Below, piece by piece: positions 50,271 to 61,598 of a stretch of DNA of 64,000 nt. Under the pieces are notes generated by a model. It had not been told where the DNA came from and ran no database searches. It was given only the letters and a program-made list of their open reading frames with translations. Numbering within the stretch: the first letter of the stretch is position 1; the number at the start of each line of letters is the position of its first letter. The position numbers and the translations under genes are program-made. This DNA is from Prosapia bicincta (lineage: Eukaryota; Arthropoda; Insecta; Hemiptera; Cercopidae): the NCBI GenBank assembly GCA_036971475.1, contig JBAIZL010000376.1:5052001-5116000 (forward strand). Reading direction: 5' to 3'.

Positions 50271-53200
50271 TTTTTTTTTTTTTTTTTTTTTTTTCTTTTT
50301 TCCTGGCGAAAAACCATTTGTGGTTATCATCGCCAAACTAAATCTAACACGGACAACGAATATTTTAAATAAAACAGAATAAATTTAAATACAACAAAAA
50401 TTCCAAAACAAAAAACAACAACAATAAATAACAAACAATAAATCTATAACAATATTAAATAACAAAATTACAACAAAAAACAATATAACAGTAAATAAAT
50501 AATAACAATATGTAAAACAATAATAGGTAACAATTTATCAATAAATAAATCTCAATAACAATAACAAGAACACAAAATAAATTAAATTAAAATAAATAAA
50601 AGAAACAGAGAATTATATGTATAAAAAAATATATATATATTTATGTATTAAATTTTAAAAAATATTTTCAAGTGGTGCAAGAAAGCGATGACTCGGTCAA
50701 TGGCCGAGGCATCGTCCCTTAGCACCACCTTTAAACTCCCTTTTAAATTAAAAAGGTCACGAATATCGCTTACATTAACACAGTTTACTAAAATATGTTT
50801 TATTGTGAAGATATCACCGCAATATTGGCATATTGGTGGATCTTCACGCCTCATCAAATATCCATGAGTTGCAAACGAGTGGCCAACGCGAAGGCGTGTA
50901 ACCACCACTTCCTCCCTACGTTTTGAACGAATTGAAGACCTCCATGGACGGACGGTATCTTTAATTTCCCTCAGCTTATTCTCAATCACGGTATGCCACT
51001 CGTCATTCCAAGCAGCGAGCAATAAATGTTTCGCGAAACACACATAATCGGATGCCATAACTAGTTGAGTAATAGGCACCAAACTTGTAGCTTTCTTCGC
51101 CGCTTCATCCGCTTTTGTGTTTCCAAGTATTCCGCAATGTCCAGGAACCCAACAGAAAGTTACCCCCACACCCCTCAATTGAAGCCTGTGTACAGCACAC
51201 AAAATGTCCCCAACTAAAGGGTTGTTAGAGAAAACATCCTGAAGAGCCTGAAGAGCACTTTTGGAATCCGAACACAAAAGATAATGCGAAGATCGAGATG
51301 GAATGACGGTCAAAGCTTTAAAAATAGCAAATAGTTCTGCCGTGAAAACACTGCAAGCTGAGGGCAATCCGTACGTGTAGGTACAACCAGATGCATAAAA
51401 CGCACACCCAACGCCATTGTCCAGTTTAGATCCATCAGTGAAAATAATTTCACTGTGTTGATGAGATTTATAAATGGATGAAAATTCCTGGTGGTAGACC
51501 ACAACAGGAGTATCGTGTTTTATATAACTGGACAATGAGAAATCGAAGTGCGGCGTTTTTATTATCCATGGAGGTAGATAGCACATTTGTCGTTCAAACA
51601 TAGTTGGAAGTTGCAACTCAAGGTCATCCAATATTCTTATCGTTCGTATGCCAAATGGAGCGGTCGAACGTTGACGTGTATTGTACACTTGATTTAACGT
51701 ATTATGAAAGACTATATCAAATGCCGGGTGGTTGGGTTTGCTTCGAAGAACAGAAACGTAAGATATTTGTAGCATCTGACGTCGTCTAGAAAGGGTAGGT
51801 TCCCCAGCTTCGACAAGAAGACTAGGGATTGGGCTAGTTCTAAATGCACCAGTAGCCAGTCTAAGTCCAGAGTGGTGGATGGTATCAAGAGTTTTCAGAA
51901 CTGTAGGTCGTGCGGATGAATAGGCTTGACAGCCATAATCAATGCGCGATCTAACGACCGCGCGATAAAATCGAAGCATACTAGTTCTGTCTGCTCCCCA
52001 ATTCGTACCACTAAGGACTCTTAACATATCCAATTTCTTATTGCATCTCACCTTCAAATCACGAACATGTGGGATCCATGAGAGTCTTTTATCAAATAAA
52101 AGACCTAGAAATCGAACACTATCCGTGGTTTGAAGCTGAACCCCGTCAAGAAAAAGGATCGGCTCCTGGTGTTGCCTACGACGACTAAATGCTACACATT
52201 GGGTCTTCGAAACAGAGAATTTGAAACCTGTCGATTTTGACCATTCCTCCAATCTGTATATTGCTAACTGCAAAGATCTTTCCGCAGTTGCCATACTACG
52301 AGCAGGCACATATATACAAAAGTCATCCACAAAAAGGGAACAGTGTACCGGAGATCGTATATTACTGGTGATACTATTTATTGCAACGGCAAACAGCGTG
52401 ACGCTCAGCACGCTGCCCTGCGGTACACCATTCTCTTGTGTATAGCTGTTTGAATACGTGCCTCCAAGTCGAACGCGGAAAGATCTGTTTGAAAGAAAGT
52501 TAGCGATGAATGCTAGGATATTCCCTTGTATACTCCATGATTTCAGAGTGTTCAGAATTCCTCTTTTCCATGCCATATCATATGCCTTTTCAAGGTCAAA
52601 GAAAACCGCAACGAGCGTTTGACGCAAGAGAAAGGCATCTTGAATAGCGGATTCTAACAAAACCAATTGGTCAACTGATGAGCGTCCTAGTCTGAAACCA
52701 CATTGTTCGTTGCTAAGAAGGTTGTTGGTTTCTAGGTACCAGACAAGACGGCGGTTGACCATCTTCTCCAGTAGTTTGCACAAGACGCTTGTAAGTGATA
52801 TAGGCCTGTAACTACTGGGGTTGGTTTTGTCCTTACCTGGCTTCAAAAGAGGAATTACAGTCGATTCTAACCATGCATCGGGGAAAGAGCGCTCCTCGAA
52901 TAAACGATTGTATACTCGAAGGAGGACAAGTTTCGCCGATGATGGTAGATGTTTTAGCATGGAGTACACAATGGAATCAGGACCTGGTGCAGAATCCTTC
53001 GTTGACGCAAGAGCTGACTCCAATTCCCCTATAGAGAAAGGAGTGTTTAAAGGAGAGTCCTCAGACGACCCAACAGTAAACGGTATTGCTTCTTCCTTCA
53101 GTTTATACATCTGGAATAATCTATTATAGGCTGTAGTAGCAGAAAAGTTAGAAAAAGATGTTCCAAGTACATTAGCAATGTCATCACTGTTTGTGATTAA

Positions 53201-54045
53201 TCTCCCATCTTTTTGCTTCAGCGCAATGGCTGGCAACGGAATGGAAGTACCACAAACTGATCTTAGTTTCCTCCACACTGTGGAGGACGGAGTTGTTCGT
53301 CTAATTGTGCTAATGTACTGTTCCCAAGAGTTCTTTCTACTCAGCCTAAATATCCTCCGTGCTTTCGCACGGAGTATTTTATATTCCTGAAGGTTTCCAT
53401 TCGTTGGGTGTCGTTTAAATCTCCTAAGAGCTCTTCGTCGTAAACGGAGGATTTCTGTGCATTCATCGTTCCACCACGGCACAGGCGGTCGGCGTGGATG
53501 CGCAGAGGTTTTCGGAATGGTCTTTTCAGCGGCATTTAAAATTGCTTTTGTAAAATTTTCTATATTTTCATCAATGGGTGTCAGATAATCCATGTCAAGT
53601 GATACAAGGTAATTCGAGTAGGAGTCCCAGTTGGCTTTTCGCAAAATCCAACTGGAATTTCGAACATAACAGGTTTGGGAGTCACATAAACTGATTTTAA
53701 TAGGCACATGGTCGCTTCCATACAAATCATTGAGTACCGACCATGTGCATCTAGTAGCTAATTGAGGGCTGCAAATCGATAGATCAACAGCTGTCCATCC
53801 ACCAGTAGATGCTGCTAAATGAGTAGGAGAACCGTCATTTAGCAGACATAAGTCTAGTTCCGTTCTTACACTTTCAACAACATCACCTCGAGAGTTCCTA
53901 GTCGGAGATCCCCAAGACGAATGGTGGGCATTAAAATCCCCTACCAATAAGAACGGAGTTGGTAACTGGCTTATCAAATTTACTAAATCACTGTGATGCA
54001 GGTTTTCTTGTGGTGGCAAGTAGACACAACACACAGTGATTTTAT
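50271..54045 (-). mobile_element. Array unit 2
   Basis: Junction poly(T) 50271-50301 with a single C at 50295; body 50302-54045. Same truncation point as unit 1. The period to unit 3 is 3777 bp. Confidence 0.93.
50648..54034 (-). pseudogene. Unit 2 ORF2 (truncated, 1128 aa)
   Basis: Near-identical to unit 1 over its length. Marker residues: KQKDG, DRTSML, NVSDIRD, GDVVES. RT and RNase H catalytic residues are all present; the N-terminal 100 residues of the endonuclease are missing. Confidence 0.88.
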
Positions 54046-57000
54046 TTTTTTTTTTTTATTTTTTTTTTTTTCTTTTTTCCTGGCGAAAAACCATTTGTGG
54101 TTATCATCGCCAAACTAAATCTAACACGGACAACGAATATTTTAAATAAAACAGAATAAATTTAAATACAACAAAAATTCCAAAACAAAAAACAACAACA
54201 ATAAATAACAAACAATAAATCTATAACAATATTAAATAACAAAATTACAACAAAAAACAATATAACAGTAAATAAATAATAACAATATGTAAAACAATAA
54301 TAGGTAACAATTTATCAATAAATAAATCTCAATAACAATAACAAGAACACAAAATAAATTAAATTAAAATAAATAAAAGAAACAGAGAATTATATGTATA
54401 AAAAAATATATATATATTTATGTATTAAATTTTAAAAAATATTTTCAAGTGGTGCAAGAAAGCGATGACTCGGTCAATGGCCGAGGCATCGTCCCTTAGC
54501 ACCACCTTTAAACTCCCTTTTAAATTAAAAAGGTCACGAATATCGCTTACATTAACACAGTTTACTAAAATATGTTTTATTGTGAAGATATCACCGCAAT
54601 ATTGGCATATTGGTGGATCTTCACGCCTCATCAAATATCCATGAGTTGCAAACGAGTGGCCAACGCGAAGGCGTGTAACCACCACTTCCTCCCTACGTTT
54701 TGAACGAATTGAAGACCTCCATGGACGGACGGTATCTTTAATTTCCCTCAGCTTATTCTCAATCACGGTATGCCACTCGTCATTCCAAGCAGCGAGCAAT
54801 AAATGTTTCGCGAAACACACATAATCGGATGCCATAACTAGTTGAGTAATAGGCACCAAACTTGTAGCTTTCTTCGCCGCTTCATCCGCTTTTGTGTTTC
54901 CAAGTATTCCGCAATGTCCAGGAACCCAACAGAAAGTTACCCCCACACCCCTCAATTGAAGCCTGTGTACAGCACACAAAATGTCCCCAACTAAAGGGTT
55001 GTTAGAGAAAACATCCTGAAGAGCCTGAAGAGCACTTTTGGAATCCGAACACAAAAGATAATGCGAAGATCGAGATGGAATGACGGTCAAAGCTTTAAAA
55101 ATAGCAAATAGTTCTGCCGTGAAAACACTGCAAGCTGAGGGCAATCCGTACGTGTAGGTACAACCAGATGCATAAAACGCACACCCAACGCCATTGTCCA
55201 GTTTAGATCCATCAGTGAAAATAATTTCACTGTGTTGATGAGATTTATAAATGGATGAAAATTCCTGGTGGTAGACCACAACAGGAGTATCGTGTTTTAT
55301 ATAACTGGACAATGAGAAATCGAAGTGCGGCGTTTTTATTATCCATGGAGGTAGATAGCACATTTGTCGTTCAAACATAGTTGGAAGTTGCAACTCAAGG
55401 TCATCCAATATTCTTATCGTTCGTATGCCAAATGGAGCGGTCGAACGTTGACGTGTATTGTACACTTGATTTAACGTATTATGAAAGACTATATCAAATG
55501 CCGGGTGGTTGGGTTTGCTTCGAAGAACAGAAACGTAAGATATTTGTAGCATCTGACGTCGTCTAGAAAGGGTAGGTTCCCCAGCTTCGACAAGAAGACT
55601 AGGGATTGGGCTAGTTCTAAATGCACCAGTAGCCAGTCTAAGTCCAGAGTGGTGGATGGTATCAAGAGTTTTCAGAACTGTAGGTCGTGCGGATGAATAG
55701 GCTTGACAGCCATAATCAATGCGCGATCTAACGACCGCGCGATAAAATCGAAGCATAATAGTTCTGTCTGCTCCCCAATTCGTACCACTAAGGACTCTTA
55801 ACATATCCAATTTCTTATTGCATCTCACCTTCAAATCACGAACATGTGGGATCCATGAGAGTCTTTTATCAAATAAAAGACCTAGAAATCGAACACTATC
55901 CGTGGTTTGAAGCTGAACCCCGTCAAGAAAAAGGATCGGCTCCTGGTGTTGCCTACGACGACTAAATGCTACACATTGGGTCTTCGAAACAGAGAATTTG
56001 AAACCTGTCGATTTTGACCATTCCTCCAATCTGTATATTGCTAACTGCAAAGATCTTTCCGCAGTTGCCATACTACGAGCAGGCACATATATACAAAAGT
56101 CATCCACAAAAAGGGAACAGTGTACCGGAGATCGTATATTACTGGTGATACTATTTATTGCAACGGCAAACAGCGTGACGCTCAGCACGCTGCCCTGCGG
56201 TACACCATTCTCTTGTGTATAGCTGTTTGAATACGTGCCTCCAAGTCGAACGCGGAAAGATCTGTTTGAAAGAAAGTTAGCGATGAATGCTAGGATATTC
56301 CCTTGTATACTCCATGATTTCAGAGTGTTCAGAATTCCTCTTTTCCATGCCATATCATATGCCTTTTCAAGGTCAAAGAAAACCGCAACGAGCGTTTGAC
56401 GCAAGAGAAAGGCATCTTGAATAGCGGATTCTAACAAAACCAATTGGTCAACTGATGAGCGTCCTAGTCTGAAACCACATTGTTCGTTGCTAAGAAGGTT
56501 GTTGGTTTCTAGGTACCAGACAAGACGGCGGTTGACCATCTTCTCCAGTAGTTTGCACAAGACGCTTGTAAGTGATATAGGCCTGTAACTACTGGGGTTG
56601 GTTTTGTCCTTACCTGGCTTCAAAAGAGGAATTACAGTCGATTCTAACCATGCATCGGGGAAAGAGCGCTCCTCGAATAAACGATTGTATACTCGAAGGA
56701 GGACAAGTTTCGCCGATGATGGTAGATGTTTTAGCATGGAGTACACAATGGAATCAGGACCTGGTGCAGAATCCTTCGTTGACGCAAGAGCTGACTCCAA
56801 TTCCCCTATAGAGAAAGGAGTGTTTAAAGGAGAGTCCTCAGACGACCCAACAGTAAACGGTATTGCTTCTTCCTTCAGTTTATACATCTGGAATAATCTA
56901 TTATAGGCTGTAGTAGCAGAAAAATTAGAAAAAGATGTTCCAAGTACATTAGCAATGTCATCACTGTTTGTGATTAATCTCCCATCTGGTTGCTTCAGCG

Positions 57001-57821
57001 CAATGGCTGGCAACGGAATGGAAGTACCACAAACTGATCTTAGTTTCCTCCACACTGTGGAGGACGGAGTTGTTCGTCTAATTGTGCTAATGTACTGTTC
57101 CCAAGAGTTCTTTCTACTCAGCCTAAATATCCTCCGTGCTTTCGCACGGAGTATTTTATATTCCTGAAGGTTTCCATTCGTTGGGTGTCGTTTAAATCTC
57201 CTAAGAGCTCTTCGTCGTAAACGGAGGATTTCTGTGCATTCATCGTTCCACCACGGCACAGGCGGTCGGCGTGGATGCGCAGAGGTTTTCGGAATGGTCT
57301 TTTCAGCGGCATTTAAAATTGCTTTTGTAAAATTTTCTATATTTTCATCAATGGGTGTCAGATAATCCATGTCAAGTGATACAAGGTAATTCGAGTAGGA
57401 GTCCCAGTTGGCTTTTCGCAAAATCCAACTGGAATTTCGAACATAACAGGTTTGGGAGTCACATAAACTGATTTTAATAGGCACATGGTCGCTTCCATAC
57501 AAATCATTGAGTACCGACCATGTGCATCTAGTAGCTAATTGAGGGCTGCAAATCGATAGATCAACAGCTGTCCATCCACCAGTAGATGCTGCTAAATGAG
57601 TAGGAGAACCGTCATTTAGCAGACATAAGTCTAGTTCCGTTCTTACACTTTCAACAACATCACCTCGAGAGTTCCTAGTCGGAGATCCCCAAGACGAATG
57701 GTGGGCATTAAAATCCCCTACCAATAAGAACGGAGTTGGTAACTGGCTTATCAAATTTACTAAATCACTGTGATGCAGGTTTTCTTGTGGTGGCAAGTAG
57801 ACACAACACACAGTGATTTTA
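54046..57821 (-). mobile_element. Array unit 3
   Basis: Junction poly(T) 54046-54078 with an A at 54058 and the shared C at 54072; body 54079-57821. The period to unit 4 is 3776 bp. Confidence 0.93.
54425..57811 (-). pseudogene. Unit 3 ORF2 (truncated, 1128 aa)
   Basis: As unit 2, but with KQPDG (as in A1 and the full-length copies) and DRTIML. This combination makes unit 3 a mosaic relative to its neighbours. Catalytic motifs are intact. Confidence 0.88.
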
Positions 57822-60800
57822 TTTTTTTTTTATTTTTTTTTTTTTTTCTTTTTTCCTGGCGAAAAACCATTTGTGGTTATCATCGCCAAACTAAATCTAA
57901 CACGGACAACGAATATTTTAAATAAAACAGAATAAATTTAAATACAACAAAAATTCCAAAACAAAAAACAACAACAATAAATAACAAACAATAAATCTAT
58001 AACAATATTAAATAACAAAATTACAACAAAAAACAATATAACAGTAAATAAATAATAACAATATGTAAAACAATAATAGGTAACAATTTATCAATAAATA
58101 AATCTCAATAACAATAACAAGAACACAAAATAAATTAAATTAAAATAAATAAAAGAAACAGAGAATTATATGTATAAAAAAATATATATATATTTATGTA
58201 TTAAATTTTAAAAAATATTTTCAAGTGGTGCAAGAAAGCGATGACTCGGTCAATGGCCGAGGCATCGTCCCTTAGCACCACCTTTAAACTCCCTTTTAAA
58301 TTAAAAAGGTCACGAATATCGCTTACATTAACACAGTTTACTAAAATATGTTTTATTGTGAAGATATCACCGCAATATTGGCATATTGGTGGATCTTCAC
58401 GCCTCATCAAATATCCATGAGTTGCAAACGAGTGGCCAACGCGAAGGCGTGTAACCACCACTTCCTCCCTACGTTTTGAACGAATTGAAGACCTCCATGG
58501 ACGGACGGTATCTTTAATTTCCCTCAGCTTATTCTCAATCACGGTATGCCACTCGTCATTCCAAGCAGCGAGCAATAAATGTTTCGCGAAACACACATAA
58601 TCGGATGCCATAACTAGTTGAGTAATAGGCACCAAACTTGTAGCTTTCTTCGCCGCTTCATCCGCTTTTGTGTTTCCAAGTATTCCGCAATGTCCAGGAA
58701 CCCAACAGAAAGTTACCCCCACACCCCTCAATTGAAGCCTGTGTACAGCACACAAAATGTCCCCAACTAAAGGGTTGTTAGAGAAAACATCCTGAAGAGC
58801 CTGAAGAGCACTTTTGGAATCCGAACACAAAAGATAATGCGAAGATCGAGATGGAATGACGGTCAAAGCTTTAAAAATAGCAAATAGTTCTGCCGTGAAA
58901 ACACTGCAAGCTGAGGGCAATCCGTACGTGTAGGTACAACCAGATGCATAAAACGCACACCCAACGCCATTGTCCAGTTTAGATCCATCAGTGAAAATAA
59001 TTTCACTGTGTTGATGAGATTTATAAATGGATGAAAATTCCTGGTGGTAGACCACAACAGGAGTATCGTGTTTTATATAACTGGACAATGAGAAATCGAA
59101 GTGCGGCGTTTTTATTATCCATGGAGGTAGATAGCACATTTGTCGTTCAAACATAGTTGGAAGTTGCAACTCAAGGTCATCCAATATTCTTATCGTTCGT
59201 ATGCCAAATGGAGCGGTCGAACGTTGACGTGTATTGTACACTTGATTTAACGTATTATGAAAGACTATATCAAATGCCGGGTGGTTGGGTTTGCTTCGAA
59301 GAACAGAAACGTAAGATATTTGTAGCATCTGACGTCGTCTAGAAAGGGTAGGTTCCCCAGCTTCGACAAGAAGACTAGGGATTGGGCTAGTTCTAAATGC
59401 ACCAGTAGCCAGTCTAAGTCCAGAGTGGTGGATGGTATCAAGAGTTTTCAGAACTGTAGGTCGTGCGGATGAATAGGCTTGACAGCCATAATCAATGCGC
59501 GATCTAACGACCGCGCGATAAAATCGAAGCATAATAGTTCTGTCTGCTCCCCAATTCGTACCACTAAGGACTCTTAACATATCCAATTTCTTATTGCATC
59601 TCACCTTCAAATCACGAACATGTGGGATCCATGAGAGTCTTTTATCAAATAAAAGACCTAGAAATCGAACACTATCCGTGGTTTGAAGCTGAACCCCGTC
59701 AAGAAAAAGGATCGGCTCCTGGTGTTGCCTACGACGACTAAATGCTACACATTGGGTCTTCGAAACAGAGAATTTGAAACCTGTCGATTTTGACCATTCC
59801 TCCAATCTGTATATTGCTAACTGCAAAGATCTTTCCGCAGTTGCCATACTACGAGCAGGCACATATATACAAAAGTCATCCACAAAAAGGGAACAGTGTA
59901 CCGGAGATCGTATATTACTGGTGATACTATTTATTGCAACGGCAAACAGCGTGACGCTCAGCACGCTGCCCTGCGGTACACCATTCTCTTGTGTATAGCT
60001 GTTTGAATACGTGCCTCCAAGTCGAACGCGGAAAGATCTGTTTGAAAGAAAGTTAGCGATGAATGCTAGGATATTCCCTTGTATACTCCATGATTTCAGA
60101 GTGTTCAGAATTCCTCTTTTCCATGCCATATCATATGCCTTTTCAAGGTCAAAGAAAACCGCAACGAGCGTTTGACGCAAGAGAAAGGCATCTTGAATAG
60201 CGGATTCTAACAAAACCAATTGGTCAACTGATGAGCGTCCTAGTCTGAAACCACATTGTTCGTTGCTAAGAAGGTTGTTGGTTTCTAGGTACCAGACAAG
60301 ACGGCGGTTGACCATCTTCTCCAGTAGTTTGCACAAGACGCTTGTAAGTGATATAGGCCTGTAACTACTGGGGTTGGTTTTGTCCTTACCTGGCTTCAAA
60401 AGAGGAATTACAGTCGATTCTAACCATGCATCGGGGAAAGAGCGCTCCTCGAATAAACGATTGTATACTCGAAGGAGGACAAGTTTCGCCGATGATGGTA
60501 GATGTTTTAGCATGGAGTACACAATGGAATCAGGACCTGGTGCAGAATCCTTCGTTGACGCAAGAGCTGACTCCAATTCCCCTATAGAGAAAGGAGTGTT
60601 TAAAGGAGAGTCCTCAGACGACCCAACAGTAAACGGTATTGCTTCTTCCTTCAGTTTATACATCTGGAATAATCTATTATAGGCTGTAGTAGCAGAAAAG
60701 TTAGAAAAAGATGTTCCAAGTACATTAGCAATGTCATCACTGTTTGTGATTAATCTCCCATCTTTTTGCTTCAGCGCAATGGCTGGCAACGGAATGGAAG

Positions 60801-61598
60801 TACCACAAACTGATCTTAGTTTCCTCCACACTGTGGAGGACGGAGTTGTTCGTCTAATTGTGCTAATGTACTGTTCCCAAGAGTTCTTTCTACTCAGCCT
60901 AAATATCCTCCGTGCTTTCGCACGGAGTATTTTATATTCCTGAAGGTTTCCATTCGTTGGGTGTCGTTTAAATCTCCTAAGAGCTCTTCGTCGTAAACGG
61001 AGGATTTCTGTGCATTCATCGTTCCACCACGGCACAGGCGGTCGGCGTGGATGCGCAGAGGTTTTCGGAATGGTCTTTTCAGCGGCATTTAAAATTGCTT
61101 TTGTAAAATTTTCTATATTTTCATCAATGGGTGTCAGATAATCCATGTCAAGTGATACAAGGTAATTCGAGTAGGAGTCCCAGTTGGCTTTTCGCAAAAT
61201 CCAACTGGAATTTCGAACATAACAGGTTTGGGAGTCACATAAACTGATTTTAATAGGCACATGGTCGCTTCCATACAAATCATTGAGTACCGACCATGTG
61301 CATCTAGTAGCTAATTGAGGGCTGCAAATCGATAGATCAACAGCTGTCCATCCACCAGTAGATGCTGCTAAATGAGTAGGAGAACCGTCATTTAGCAGAC
61401 ATAAGTCTAGTTCCGTTCTTACACTTTCAACAACATCACCTCGAGAGTTCCTAGTCGGAGATCCCCAAGACGAATGGTGGGCATTAAAATCCCCTACCAA
61501 TAAGAACGGAGTTGGTAACTGGCTTATCAAATTTACTAAATCACTGTGATGCAGGTTTTCTTGTGGTGGCAAGTAGACACAACACACAGTGATTTTAT
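57822..61598 (-). mobile_element. Array unit 4
   Basis: Junction poly(T) 57822-57854 with an A at 57832 and the shared C at 57848; body 57855-61598. The period to unit 5 is 3777 bp. Confidence 0.93.
58201..61587 (-). pseudogene. Unit 4 ORF2 (truncated, 1128 aa)
   Basis: Marker residues KQKDG and DRTIML. Here the junction poly(A) length happens to keep frame, so the ORF reads on to 61647 through poly-Lys into the unit 5 stem-loop (MVFRQEKRK...). The added residues are not part of the natural protein. Confidence 0.88.
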
